Virus record (IMG/VR): IMGVR_UViG_3300020401_000001 | Span: 1-64,000 of that record | Length of the DNA: 64,000 bases | Reading direction: 5' to 3' (one strand) | From: a virus | Part shown: positions 41,182 through 50,633 of the stretch, in pieces | How the letters are laid out: the number at the start of each line of letters is the position of its first letter | How positions within the stretch are numbered: the stretch's first letter is position 1 | Notes under the pieces: model-generated | Database searches by the model: none | Told to the model about the DNA's origin: nothing | Seen by the model: only the letters and a program-made list of their open reading frames with translations | Made by a program: the position numbers and the translations under genes

Positions 41182-44100
41182 TGAGATTAAGAAATACTTT
41201 TATTGGCGGCAAAATGAACAAAGACGTAGACGAGCGTCTTGTTCCAGATGGTCAGTATAGAGATGCTGAGAACATCAAAGTTGCTATGTCTAATAGTTCT
41301 GACGTTGGCGCCTTAGAAAATGTGCTGTCAAATCAACAAAAATCTTTTTTAAATACAGGAGATAATGCTGAAACAATAGGTAGTGCAGCTGTCGAATACA
41401 CTAATTGCGTTTATTGGTTTGTAAAGTCTGACACATCTAGCGCTGTTTATGAATACAATATTACTACTGATTTGCAAAGAATAATATTGCTAGACACCAG
41501 AACAGGTTCAGACAATGTATTAAATTTTACTAAAGAAAATAGAATAAACAATGTAGACACTGTAGTTGACACTGATAACGGTAAGATATTTATATTCTGG
41601 ACAGATGGACTTAATCCTCCTAGAAAAATAGAAATAGATAGAGCAGCTGGATATGGAGAAAATAATTTTACAGATGAAGACATTAGTGTTATTGTAAAAC
41701 CTCCACTGCATAGACCTACGTTTACTTTGTCTGCAACAAACACAGCTGACGAAAATTACATCAAAGACAAATTTTTGCAGTTTTCATATAGATATAAATA
41801 CGTAGACAATCAATATTCAGCTATATCTCCATTTAGCAATCCTGCATTCGAACCCTATCCTTTTAAATATAACTACGGACTAAATAGCAATGAGTCATTT
41901 GTTAATAGGTATAATGTTGTAAACCTAACAGTAAACTCAGGAAGCCACCTAGTTAAAGAAGTTGAAGTCTTATATAAAGAAGCTGGTAAAACAAATTTAT
42001 ATGTTGTAGAATCATACAACAAAGAAAAGAAAACTTGGGATGACAATACTGATTATGTAGTTACATTCCAAAACAAAAAGATAAGCAAGATACTTCCAGA
42101 GAGTCAAATTAAAAGAATATTTGATGCTGTGCCAAGAAAAGCTTTTTCACAAACATTTATTGGTAATAGATTGATTTATGGAAATTACACAGAAAACTGG
42201 AATCTTATTGATGAGGTAGGCGGTGAAATAAAACCTGACTTTACTGCTTCTGTTTTAACAAATGAATTTGCTACTGCACCATACACAACCATGAAGTCTG
42301 GTAGAGACTACGAAGTTGGTATAGTGTATTTAGATGATTATGGCAGAACTACAACAGTTCTTACCTCTGATGGAAATAGTGTTTTTGTACCAAACGAAAA
42401 TTCATTATATCAATCTAAACTGCAAGTTGAGATAAGAAGCAAAGCTCCTGTATGGGCAAAGTATTTTAGATTTTTTGTCAAAGAAAGCAAACTGCCATAC
42501 GACATAGTTATTCCTACAAGATTTTATGTTGATGGAGCTTATGTGTGGATAGAATTAACTGGTAGTGACGTTAACAAAGTAGAAAAAGGAACACGTTTAG
42601 TAGTAAAAGCAGACACTTCTGGACCTGTAAAAGGATATGTAGAAACAGAAGTCTTAGACCTACAAACACAAACAGTAAACTTTTTAGAGCCTGACCCAAC
42701 AGTAGCAGAGCTAGAACAAAAAGCAGGATTGTATTATAAGATAAGACCAAAAGGGTTTACTTTCAATAATAATGCAGTAGAAATATATGAGTTTGAATCG
42801 AATCACAGCACAAGAGATAGAAGGGAAGATATGATAGACAGGGGCGATAAGCTTCAATATTTTAGCGACCCAATACCTTATCTATCTGAATCAACTACAC
42901 TTGCTGGGAACTCATTATCTAGGTCAGGAACTAATATAGCTCCGAGAGATATTAGATATAAAATAATAATAGATGCCGTAGGAGATGGCATTACAACTTA
43001 CGATGAGTTTAGAGTTGAATATGAAGACAACGGAGTTGCTTACGCTCAACCAGCTGTAACAATTACAGGAAGTAGTCAAACTATAACTAACGGGCTTAGT
43101 GTAAACTTTAGCTCTCGTTCTGGTCACACTGTTGGTGATTATTGGATGATTAGTGGTTATGGTAAAGAGCCTTTGAACTTTGGGAATCGTGACAGGTCTC
43201 ATGCTTTGTTTAGAGGAGAACCTGGCAATGAAGTTATTGAGGCAGGGTCAATAGTAGAAATAGAATATATCGAATCACAAAAAGCTGGTGACGGATATAG
43301 CAATAGTTTTACAGAATCATACACTTCAAGCAGTAAATATGCAAACTTAGAAGAGTGGTATTACGGAGAAAACCTTTCTGGATTTGGTCCAGGAGTAACA
43401 GATGCCCAAGTATTTTTTAGGCATGTTAACTTGACTCCAAATCACGGAGGTGAAGGGGATACTGCTTACAAAGTGCAGGTACAGCAAAACGGAACTATGT
43501 GTATGATAATCCAAAGTAAACAAAGACAATGGAATGAGAGAAATGCAAGGTCGAGAGTTTACACAACGGGATTATTAGAAATTAAGACATCAGATAGTTT
43601 ACCTATTTTTGAAACTAAAGGAATAGAAAAAGATTCAGATATATTTTTTGAAGTTGGAGACACTTATGAGTTATCAGAGAATGACACTTTTCATGTTGGT
43701 AAAGCAGGTGATGTTCCTCAATCTTTTACTTCTCCTGCTGTAATTACAATAGACGCACATAACGCATGGGCTTGGGGTAATGGATATGAGTCAATAAAAA
43801 TTAAAGACTTATTCAATAATCCAACATTTACTTTTGACACAAGACCAAGCACGTTTATAGAAAGCTATAGAGAAAATAACAGAGTAGCTTCTTTAACTTA
43901 CTCTGGTGTTTACGAGCAAAGCACAAATTTTAATGCCTTAAATGAATTTAATTTATCTACGGCAAACTTTAAAGATATAGATGACGCTTTAGGTAGTATA
44001 CAAAAAATAGTATCACGAGATAATGATATTGTTGTGTTTCAAGAAAACAAAATATCTAAACTCCTCTTTAATAAAAATATTATATTCAACACTGACGGTT

Positions 44101-45089
44101 CAGGTAATATATCACAAACTAAAAATGTATTAGGAACTATAACTCCTTATACAGGAGAATTTGGTGTTGGACTAAATCCTGAAAGTGTTTGTAAATATGG
44201 AAACGTAATATATTTTGCAGATACAAGTAGAGGTTTTGTGTTTAGACTATCTAACGATGGACTAACTCAAATATCACAGTATGGCATGGCAAACTATTTT
44301 AGAAGCGAATTGCCTGTGCGTGATTTAAACAAGACTTTAGGTGGATACAATCCAAGAGACGGAGAGTATATTTTGTCTTTACAAGGAGGAACAGAGTCTA
44401 CAGACACTTTATTGTGGGTTGGAGATGAATATACATGTGAACAAACATTCGTTGATGATGTAGTAGAATGGAGAGGTAGCGATGCTGTATGTCTTGTTTC
44501 TTGTTATGGAGAGTGGAAGCCATCTGACATAGTAAGTGACGGTCAAGATTGGAGAATAGACGAATATTATTGTGAGCAAGAAGAGCAAAGACCAACACCT
44601 GCTCCAATTCCTACGCCAGCTCCAGCACCTACACCAGTACCTGTTGTTGTGCCTTCGCCATCGCCAGTACCAGTGCCTACACCAGTGCCAGTTGTAGCTC
44701 CTAACCCAACACCTTCACCAGCACCGACACCAGCGCCTGTAGCGGACTTACCACCATCGCCAACACCTAGTCCTACTCCGTCACCTACGCCAGCACCCGT
44801 GGTAATTCCAACGCCTAGTCCTACGCCTAGTCCTACGCCTGCGCCAGCGCCTACACCTACACCAACACCAGCGCCAGCAAGCCCAACAGCATTTAGGTTA
44901 AACCCATGTAACCCGTTTGGTAGTTATGGTAAGAAAATAGCATTTGACTCTGGTCTGTATGTCGGAGCTGTGGTTACAATAGAAGATGGAAACTGTTATG
45001 CGGTTAGTGCTGCTATCACTGATACTGCTAATTCTACGGTATCTCAGATTTTCTTAAATTGTTATAATTGTACTAATGGAATATTTTAA
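41181..45089 (+). CDS. Large tail protein ('stabilization'-type) with C-terminal X-Pro tract and Cys-rich domain
   Basis: A 1302-residue protein. The N-terminus ([40 protein letters not shown]) matches large tail proteins in marine and crAss-like phages. The conserved body runs to about residue 1070 ([13 protein letters not shown]). Then come short repeats of the W-x6-C type ([34 protein letters not shown]), an X-Pro tract (about 1138-1235) and a Cys-containing domain ([11 protein letters not shown]... CYNCTNG). In relatives the body continues into a domain found here as a separate gene at 56305. The added C-terminus appears to be an accessory graft. Confidence 0.68.
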   Translation: MRLRNTFIGGKMNKDVDERLVPDGQYRDAENIKVAMSNSSDVGALENVLSNQQKSFLNTGDNAETIGSAAVEYTNCVYWFVKSDTSSAVYEYNITTDLQRIILLDTRTGSDNVLNFTKENRINNVDTVVDTDNGKIFIFWTDGLNPPRKIEIDRAAGYGENNFTDEDISVIVKPPLHRPTFTLSATNTADENYIKDKFLQFSYRYKYVDNQYSAISPFSNPAFEPYPFKYNYGLNSNESFVNRYNVVNLTVNSGSHLVKEVEVLYKEAGKTNLYVVESYNKEKKTWDDNTDYVVTFQNKKISKILPESQIKRIFDAVPRKAFSQTFIGNRLIYGNYTENWNLIDEVGGEIKPDFTASVLTNEFATAPYTTMKSGRDYEVGIVYLDDYGRTTTVLTSDGNSVFVPNENSLYQSKLQVEIRSKAPVWAKYFRFFVKESKLPYDIVIPTRFYVDGAYVWIELTGSDVNKVEKGTRLVVKADTSGPVKGYVETEVLDLQTQTVNFLEPDPTVAELEQKAGLYYKIRPKGFTFNNNAVEIYEFESNHSTRDRREDMIDRGDKLQYFSDPIPYLSESTTLAGNSLSRSGTNIAPRDIRYKIIIDAVGDGITTYDEFRVEYEDNGVAYAQPAVTITGSSQTITNGLSVNFSSRSGHTVGDYWMISGYGKEPLNFGNRDRSHALFRGEPGNEVIEAGSIVEIEYIESQKAGDGYSNSFTESYTSSSKYANLEEWYYGENLSGFGPGVTDAQVFFRHVNLTPNHGGEGDTAYKVQVQQNGTMCMIIQSKQRQWNERNARSRVYTTGLLEIKTSDSLPIFETKGIEKDSDIFFEVGDTYELSENDTFHVGKAGDVPQSFTSPAVITIDAHNAWAWGNGYESIKIKDLFNNPTFTFDTRPSTFIESYRENNRVASLTYSGVYEQSTNFNALNEFNLSTANFKDIDDALGSIQKIVSRDNDIVVFQENKISKLLFNKNIIFNTDGSGNISQTKNVLGTITPYTGEFGVGLNPESVCKYGNVIYFADTSRGFVFRLSNDGLTQISQYGMANYFRSELPVRDLNKTLGGYNPRDGEYILSLQGGTESTDTLLWVGDEYTCEQTFVDDVVEWRGSDAVCLVSCYGEWKPSDIVSDGQDWRIDEYYCEQEEQRPTPAPIPTPAPAPTPVPVVVPSPSPVPVPTPVPVVAPNPTPSPAPTPAPVADLPPSPTPSPTPSPTPAPVVIPTPSPTPSPTPAPAPTPTPTPAPASPTAFRLNPCNPFGSYGKKIAFDSGLYVGAVVTIEDGNCYAVSAAITDTANSTVSQIFLNCYNCTNGIF
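44590..44888 (+). repeat. X-Pro coding repeat tract 1
   Basis: About 300 nt of degenerate hexamers (CCTACxCCA-like) coding alternating X-Pro with X mainly Thr, Ala, Ser, Val. GC content is higher than nearby. Part of the tail protein at 41181. Confidence 0.85.
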
Positions 45090-46874
45090 ATGAGTAATAC
45101 AGGAACAAAAATAGTGACAAGATTAAGACTGTTTAAAGACGGTTTAGCAACTAGCAAGACAAAAGCAAATGTTGAGGGAGATAAATATTATGTTGCTCCA
45201 TTTGAAGACTTGGTAGATTGCAACCCTCTTGGACCACCTGCACCTGTACCTACTCCTACTCCTGCGCCAGTTGCTGTACCAGCTACACCACCTGCACCTA
45301 CACCTATTCCAATAGCAGTGCCTACGCCTTCGCCTACGCCTACGCCTAGTCCATCGCCTATTCCTGCGCCTGTACCTAATCCATCACCGAGTCCAACACC
45401 TGCACCTGCACCAATTCCTGTAGCTACTACACCGACACCAACTCCAGCACCAGTGCCAAGCCCTGTGCCTACACCTGCGCCAGCTGTAGCACCAACTCCT
45501 GCACCAGTTATGCCTACTCCTACACCTGTGCCTGCTGCACCGACCCCTACACCAACACCAGCTCCAGCTCCAACAACTAATACTGAAAGTGTTTGGTCGG
45601 CAAATGCATTAAGCATTAATCAAGGAGTCTATAATGGAGATGTTTCCATAAGTGATGCGGAACAAACAATATTTGGTCCTGTGAACAGTGGATATGATAC
45701 AGTAACAGCTTTATATTTAAGTGACGATTCTGGAAGTTTAAATACCGCTCAGTCTGTTATAGAATCAAGTAATGCTGGCGGAACTATAACCGCTTACTTA
45801 AATCAAAATCAACAGGTTCCAATACAAGTAAATCAGGCAGCTCCTTACTTTGCTATAAACGATGTAGGTGGAGGCTCACAAGCGCCAATAAGAAGCGCAC
45901 AACTTGTAGTTAAAATAGGAGCAGATAGCACCTTACAGGTTATAAGTGGTTCTGATTTATTCCATGAAATAAGTCCTCTTAACCCTGTACCTTCTCCAGT
46001 TGCAGCGCCAGTAGCAGCAGATGTATGTTTAACTAATCCTGCTGCTGTAACAATACAAAGTATTGGAGGCGGTAATAAATATGTATTTGGAGGTACACAC
46101 GGAAACTATAAAACATCGGTTGGAACCTATGTATTAACAAACGTCCCTAGCGGTCACCCTATTGCAATTCTAAATAGTGGCAAAGAAACCCTTATAAGTT
46201 ATACTGGTACTTATAATGCTGGTTCAAAAGGTATAAATAATGTTTATCATGATTATTATTATGGAGACGTTACTATTACTGTAAACGGAGATTACGGAAC
46301 AGTTAGCTATGATTGTTTAAATCATGGATATATGGGAGGTGAAAACAACTTAACATACGATAATGTCACTTGTTCAGCGCCTTCTCCAGTGCCAGTAGCA
46401 CCTACACCAACACCTGTAGGAGCTCCTATAGCAGCTCCACAAGCTGTAACTCCTGTTCCACAGCCTACACCTGCACCTACACCAGCTCCTGTGCCTACAC
46501 CTGCTCCAGTTAATCCAACTTATGCCTTATCGCAAAGCTCAACGATTAACGTACAGGGCATGTATATGAACGGAACACTTTGGTATTATTTCGGCACTTA
46601 CGGTAGCGATAGTTATAGGTTTAGCGCAACTACAGGAACATATACATTCAACATTCCTCAAGCACACCCTATTGCTTTCTATACAGCAGGAACAACAAAC
46701 AGTTACAGTGGAGGTACTGTACAAGGAACTAAAAACGGATTAGATGGAAACAGCTATGATTATAGATATGGAACAGTAACATTAACAATAAATGATACAA
46801 GCGCAACGCCAGTGAGTTATGAGTGTTTCTTCCATGGTTACATGGGAGGCTTGAATAATCTCATATTGGTATAA
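45090..46874 (+). CDS. X-Pro-linked appendage protein 1 with two cupredoxin-like domains
   Basis: A 594-residue protein. Residues 1-45 are the shared module ([20 protein letters not shown]). Residues about 46-165 are an X-Pro tract. A beta-rich domain follows (about 168-300), then two similar domains (about 310-425 and 475-594). Each of these has HPIA (His356, His526), and 53 residues later C-x2-H-x2-M: Cys409, His412, Met415 and Cys579, His582, Met585, inside HGYMGG. That is the ligand set and order of blue-copper cupredoxins. Pro-rich links also join the two. It starts directly after the previous stop. No signal peptide, so it is probably displayed on the virion. Confidence 0.68.
   Translation: MSNTGTKIVTRLRLFKDGLATSKTKANVEGDKYYVAPFEDLVDCNPLGPPAPVPTPTPAPVAVPATPPAPTPIPIAVPTPSPTPTPSPSPIPAPVPNPSPSPTPAPAPIPVATTPTPTPAPVPSPVPTPAPAVAPTPAPVMPTPTPVPAAPTPTPTPAPAPTTNTESVWSANALSINQGVYNGDVSISDAEQTIFGPVNSGYDTVTALYLSDDSGSLNTAQSVIESSNAGGTITAYLNQNQQVPIQVNQAAPYFAINDVGGGSQAPIRSAQLVVKIGADSTLQVISGSDLFHEISPLNPVPSPVAAPVAADVCLTNPAAVTIQSIGGGNKYVFGGTHGNYKTSVGTYVLTNVPSGHPIAILNSGKETLISYTGTYNAGSKGINNVYHDYYYGDVTITVNGDYGTVSYDCLNHGYMGGENNLTYDNVTCSAPSPVPVAPTPTPVGAPIAAPQAVTPVPQPTPAPTPAPVPTPAPVNPTYALSQSSTINVQGMYMNGTLWYYFGTYGSDSYRFSATTGTYTFNIPQAHPIAFYTAGTTNSYSGGTVQGTKNGLDGNSYDYRYGTVTLTINDTSATPVSYECFFHGYMGGLNNLILV
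45226..45576 (+). repeat. X-Pro coding repeat tract 2
   Basis: About 350 nt coding alternating X-Pro (X = Thr, Ala, Val, Ser, Ile, Asn). Pro codons are CCT and CCA with few CCG/CCC. A further short tract lies at about 46384-46512. Confidence 0.85.
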
Positions 46875-46878
46875 CAAT

Positions 46879-46886
46879 TATCTTTG
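46879..46886 (+). promoter_or_regulatory. Possible -7 element within the appendage array
   Basis: TATCTTTG fits TAnnTTTG and ends 11 nt before the ATG at 46898. It lies in one of the few gaps of the array (23 nt). No perfect -33 box. Confidence 0.38.
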
Positions 46887-46897
46887 TATGATATAAT

Positions 46898-47887
46898 ATG
46901 GCAAATACAGGAAGAAAAATATTCACAACGATACGTCAATATGTAAATGGCGTTTGGAATGGTAACGAGAAGTTCAATAGCACTGACGACCCCGATTACC
47001 AATACCCTGTATATGATGAAGCTGAGTGCCCACTACCAGCTCCTCCTGTCCCTAGTCCTATACCAACACCTAGCCCAATACCAACACCTAGTCCAGTGCC
47101 TGTTCCTGTGCCAGCAGTAGCGGAAGTAGTTCCTAATCCAGTACCAAATCCAGCTCCAACACCGACTCCTGCGCCTGTACCTGTTGTTATTCCTACACCT
47201 GCACCAGTTCCAAATCCAACACCCGCACCACAACCAGCGCCGACACCCGCTCCTACCCCAGTGCCAGCGCCTGTTCCTGCTCCTACTTCAAACCAGTATG
47301 TAGTTCTAGGACATGGAAACACTCCAGAGTCTGCATGTAATGATTTAGGTGCTGACTTATTCTACATTGATGGAGGACAATTAGCTACATCAACAAATGT
47401 ATATTACGATGAATGGGGTAATACAAAATCGCAACCACAATATTTTGCTCAATCTGGAGTTGTAAGATATTGGAATGGACAACAGTTTACATCTTACGCA
47501 AGTTGTAATCAACCAACACCAACTCCTAACGCTCCAACACCTATACCTGTAGCGGCACCAACGGCTAACTGTGGAACCAATATATACTACATAAGTGAAG
47601 GTAAATTCTATGGTTCTTATTTCTGCCAATCACCTTTCGGAGGAATGGTTGGAGGAGGAGCGGCAACGACTTACCCAATAACTATGGCGGTTACATCGAA
47701 CTATCCTGGAAGCGTAAATGCTCAACTAGGAGCTCAACTATGCTACAATGGACAACCTTTCTCTGGAAACGGCTTTGAATATTTAATGAGTACCTTCCCT
47801 AGTAGTTTTAATGGAAACGGAAGTCATTCGCTAGTAACAATTAATGATGACGGTATAGTTACCGCAGTTAAATATATGACTTGTTAA
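46898..47887 (+). CDS. X-Pro-linked appendage protein 2
   Basis: A 329-residue protein. Residues 1-45: shared module (MANTGRKIFTTIRQYVNG, DPDYQYPVYDEAEC). Residues about 46-130: X-Pro tract. Then a domain with [20 protein letters not shown] (about 130-205), which also occurs in the protein at 48833. A short X-Pro bridge follows, then a Cys-containing C-terminal domain (about 224-329, ISEGKFYGSYFCQSP). Four genes of this type stand head to tail behind the tail protein. Confidence 0.65.
   Translation: MANTGRKIFTTIRQYVNGVWNGNEKFNSTDDPDYQYPVYDEAECPLPAPPVPSPIPTPSPIPTPSPVPVPVPAVAEVVPNPVPNPAPTPTPAPVPVVIPTPAPVPNPTPAPQPAPTPAPTPVPAPVPAPTSNQYVVLGHGNTPESACNDLGADLFYIDGGQLATSTNVYYDEWGNTKSQPQYFAQSGVVRYWNGQQFTSYASCNQPTPTPNAPTPIPVAAPTANCGTNIYYISEGKFYGSYFCQSPFGGMVGGGAATTYPITMAVTSNYPGSVNAQLGAQLCYNGQPFSGNGFEYLMSTFPSSFNGNGSHSLVTINDDGIVTAVKYMTC
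47034..47288 (+). repeat. X-Pro coding repeat tract 3
   Basis: About 255 nt coding alternating X-Pro, with PTPSPIPTPSPVPVPVPA as the core. A shorter tract lies at 47513-47565. Confidence 0.85.
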
Positions 47888-47888
47888 T

Positions 47889-48641
47889 ATGGCAAATACA
47901 GGAAGTAAAATATACACAACACTGAGGCTCATAAAAAATGGAGTAAGGACTGTACACGTTAAACCAAACGTGCCAGAAGACCCTAATTTTATACCTCCTT
48001 TTACAGATTTAGCAGACTGCTTTACTAATGCTCCTGCACCTGCGCCAGTTCCTGTACCTACACCTGCTCCTGTACCTAACCCCGTTCCAGCTCCAGGACC
48101 AGCGCCTACGCCAGTACCTGCTCCAAGCACAATAGTACCAACACCAAGCCCAACCCCAGCGCCAGTTTCAGGTGTTGTGCCGACACCCGCTCCTTCGCCA
48201 GTTCCTGCCCCAACAGTTCCTTCGCCAGTTGGAGGTGGTTCGACTTACTACTTAAGTGCGCCTAGACAAACTGCTGGAGAGTTATGTACAGCTGCATTCT
48301 CAATAGTTATGAGAGTACAAGTTACAGCTTCATCAGTTTCAACATCGTTAGGTGCGCAAGTAACTAAAGATGGAACTAGATTTGCTGGTAATAATAAATA
48401 TTATGCAATGGATAGATACAATGTTGACACAACACATTCAGGAACAACATGGTTGGCTGTGCAAATTGACAATGATGGTATTATACAAGACATAATTAAA
48501 ATAGACTGTGGGGACTTTGCTTTCTATGACGGTTCAGGAGGATGGGATTCTCCAGACCCATACAATACACAACCACAAGATGATGGAGACCTTGTATATT
48601 ATTATAAAAACGTAATGCAAGGAGGTGGACAAAATTTATAA
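47889..48641 (+). CDS. X-Pro-linked appendage protein 3
   Basis: A 250-residue protein. Shared module (MANTGSKIYTTLRLIKNG, DPNFIPPFTDLADC), then an X-Pro tract (about 42-115), then a beta-rich domain (about 118-215) with CTAAFSIVMRVQVTASSVST and a closing IIKIDCGDFAF. A Gly/Asp-rich tail ends it (QPQDDGDLVYYYKNVMQGGG). The start is 1 nt after the previous stop. Confidence 0.65.
   Translation: MANTGSKIYTTLRLIKNGVRTVHVKPNVPEDPNFIPPFTDLADCFTNAPAPAPVPVPTPAPVPNPVPAPGPAPTPVPAPSTIVPTPSPTPAPVSGVVPTPAPSPVPAPTVPSPVGGGSTYYLSAPRQTAGELCTAAFSIVMRVQVTASSVSTSLGAQVTKDGTRFAGNNKYYAMDRYNVDTTHSGTTWLAVQIDNDGIIQDIIKIDCGDFAFYDGSGGWDSPDPYNTQPQDDGDLVYYYKNVMQGGGQNL
48009..48236 (+). repeat. X-Pro coding repeat tract 4
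   Basis: About 230 nt coding alternating X-Pro, including [20 protein letters not shown]. Confidence 0.85.
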
Positions 48642-48643
48642 AT

Positions 48644-48826
48644 ATGAGCTTTACAGGAAAAAAATATTATACAAAATTAAGAAAGTTCGTAAACGGAAAA
48701 CCAACACAACAAGTGAAGGAAAATAAGATTACGGACCCAGATTATATAAAACCTTATGATGATATAAATGGATGCCCAAAAGGCACGTCTTCGCCTGCAC
48801 CAGTTGCAGCGCCAACGACATATTAA
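48644..48826 (+). CDS. Bare N-terminal appendage module (60 aa)
   Basis: A 60-residue protein with the shared module (MSFTGKKYYTKLRKFVNGKP, DPDYIKPYDDINGCP) and only a stub after it (SSPAPVAAPTTY). No effector domain. It may be a shortened paralogue left by recombination or a functional cap that occupies a binding site. It ends 6 nt before the next paralogue starts. Confidence 0.6.
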   Translation: MSFTGKKYYTKLRKFVNGKPTQQVKENKITDPDYIKPYDDINGCPKGTSSPAPVAAPTTY

Positions 48827-48832
48827 TTAATT

Positions 48833-50590
48833 ATGGGAGAGAAGTACAGTAAAATAAGAAAATACGTAAATGGCTTTCCAAAGCAAGACCAAGCCATCAA
48901 TAGCCCTAACGAGCCAGGGTACATACCGCCTGTTTATGATGCAGGTCCATGTACTACATGTGAGCCAGAGGACGATGGTGATGTTATTGAATGGAGAGGT
49001 CATGCTTTTTACTGTGAGCAAGAAGACGCTCCTACGCCTACTCCTAGTCCTACACCTAGTCCTACGCCTAGTCCAACTCCTAGCCCTACACCTACGCCGA
49101 CACCCACTCCAACACCCACTCCGACACCTAGTCCGAGTCCAGTTCCTGCGCCAAATCCTAGTCCAATACCAACTCCAGCACCTACGCCAGCTCCTTCTGT
49201 AGGATATGTGTATTATACTGTTAATGATTGTGCAAACACTTTTAATGATGTTGTAAGAAGCACTTTTTCTTTAGATACAGGAAGTGTTGTGAAGGCTACA
49301 GGAGTGACTGGTTGTTTAGAAATAGGAAGTTTAACACAGCCATCAGGCACAAACACTGTATATGAAACTTACACTGATTGTACTGATTGTGGCGCAACAA
49401 CTCCTACTCCAACGCCAAGTCCAACACCTAGCCCAGTTCCAAATCCAACACCAAGTCCAACGCCTGCGCCTATTCCAAATCCAACACCAAGTCCAACGCC
49501 TGCGCCTTCTGTAACACCTGTAGTGCCTACACCTGTCCCACAACCTACGCCTACACCTATTCCAGGACCAGCGCCTTCGCCTACGCCTACCCCAACGCCA
49601 GCGCCTATTCCAATTCCTAATCCATCTCCAACACCAGCACCAGCATCAATACCGTGCTATGAGTTTGACATTGCAAATAATTCAAACCCATTATTAGATG
49701 ACTCATACACATACACGCAATGTGGTGGAGGAACAACTTCAGGAGCAGTATTCTATGGAGATGCAATAACTGTTTGTGGTACATCCTTCACTCATGTAGG
49801 TGCAGGATTAACTGTAACAAACACACTTGTTCCTTGTACTGGAAGCCCTACTCCTAGCCCTACACCAGCACCTACTCCTAGCCCAACGCCAGCACCAACA
49901 CCTGCGCCAGTCGCAAATCTTAACTATGTTGGATTAGGTAATGCAAACAGCGCTTCGGCTGCTTGTAGCGACAACTTAAATGACATGTTCTATATAGATG
50001 GTGGACAGTTAGCTACTTCAACAGGAATTTATTATGATGCTGCGGGACAAAATCCTGCACAAGATACGCACTACACAGATGGAAATGGATTCTATGTTGT
50101 TTGGAACGGCACATCTATTACAAACCTATCGTCTTGTCCTTCAGGACCTGCGCCAACATCTCCTAGTCCAATATATATACCACCTACACCGAACCCTACA
50201 CCTGTAGCACCTACTCCTAATCCTACGCCAGCACCAACACCAGTAGCGCCTACACCAAATCCAACGCCCGCTCCTGCACCGCAGCCGACACCTAGTCCTA
50301 CGCCAGCGCCTGTAGCACCGACACCTAGTCCTACGCCTGCACCTCAGCCAGTAGCGCCGCAGCCTTCGCCAACTCCAGCTCCAGCTGCTGTAGCTTCTTA
50401 TAGAGTTGAGGTTCAAAAACAATCAGGAGTTAGCTACATGATATTTACATACACCAATTCTTATGGACAGGCTCAATACAAAAATAGTTCAGCCGCCTAT
50501 GAGTATGTGTGTGCGCAAGGAGGTACAGTTCAGGCAATGTCAGGAGTACAGTCCCAGCAGAACCTATACACAAGTTGCGTTGGTAATTAA
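48833..50590 (+). CDS. X-Pro-linked appendage protein 5, multidomain
   Basis: A 585-residue protein. A shortened shared module ([20 protein letters not shown], ending GPCTTC) is followed by [20 protein letters not shown], echoing the tail protein at 41181. Then come four domains separated by X-Pro tracts: [11 protein letters not shown]... CTDCG (about 122-185), [10 protein letters not shown] (about 278-335), [13 protein letters not shown] (about 360-435, related to the protein at 46898), and [18 protein letters not shown] (about 520-585). It is the richest of the array in proline. Confidence 0.65.
   Translation: MGEKYSKIRKYVNGFPKQDQAINSPNEPGYIPPVYDAGPCTTCEPEDDGDVIEWRGHAFYCEQEDAPTPTPSPTPSPTPSPTPSPTPTPTPTPTPTPTPSPSPVPAPNPSPIPTPAPTPAPSVGYVYYTVNDCANTFNDVVRSTFSLDTGSVVKATGVTGCLEIGSLTQPSGTNTVYETYTDCTDCGATTPTPTPSPTPSPVPNPTPSPTPAPIPNPTPSPTPAPSVTPVVPTPVPQPTPTPIPGPAPSPTPTPTPAPIPIPNPSPTPAPASIPCYEFDIANNSNPLLDDSYTYTQCGGGTTSGAVFYGDAITVCGTSFTHVGAGLTVTNTLVPCTGSPTPSPTPAPTPSPTPAPTPAPVANLNYVGLGNANSASAACSDNLNDMFYIDGGQLATSTGIYYDAAGQNPAQDTHYTDGNGFYVVWNGTSITNLSSCPSGPAPTSPSPIYIPPTPNPTPVAPTPNPTPAPTPVAPTPNPTPAPAPQPTPSPTPAPVAPTPSPTPAPQPVAPQPSPTPAPAAVASYRVEVQKQSGVSYMIFTYTNSYGQAQYKNSSAAYEYVCAQGGTVQAMSGVQSQQNLYTSCVGN
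49030..50395 (+). repeat. X-Pro coding repeat tracts 5-8
   Basis: Four tracts within one gene: about 49030-49198, 49401-49653, 49850-49915 and 50141-50395. Each codes X-Pro dipeptides, e.g. [20 protein letters not shown]. The DNA is minisatellite-like with near-identical hexamers. Confidence 0.85.
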
Positions 50591-50633
50591 AAAATGATTA
50601 ACTTAGTATGATATTTAAATATAATACAATCAA

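Noticed and set aside
45188-45616. Gly/Val/Ala-rich leftward frame of 142 codons ([10 protein letters not shown] pattern)
   Set aside because: It is the reverse-strand shadow of the X-Pro tract: CCT/CCA-rich repeats read backward give Gly/Val/Ala. The same holds for 46996-47322 and 47831-48130.
44590-50395. CRISPR array or VNTR in non-coding DNA
   Set aside because: The repeats are in frame, degenerate at third positions and without spacers; they code X-Pro dipeptides in well-supported genes.
45090-50590. Diversity-generating retroelement acting on the appendage genes
   Set aside because: I saw no reverse transcriptase gene and no template/variable repeat pair with adenine-biased changes in the window.
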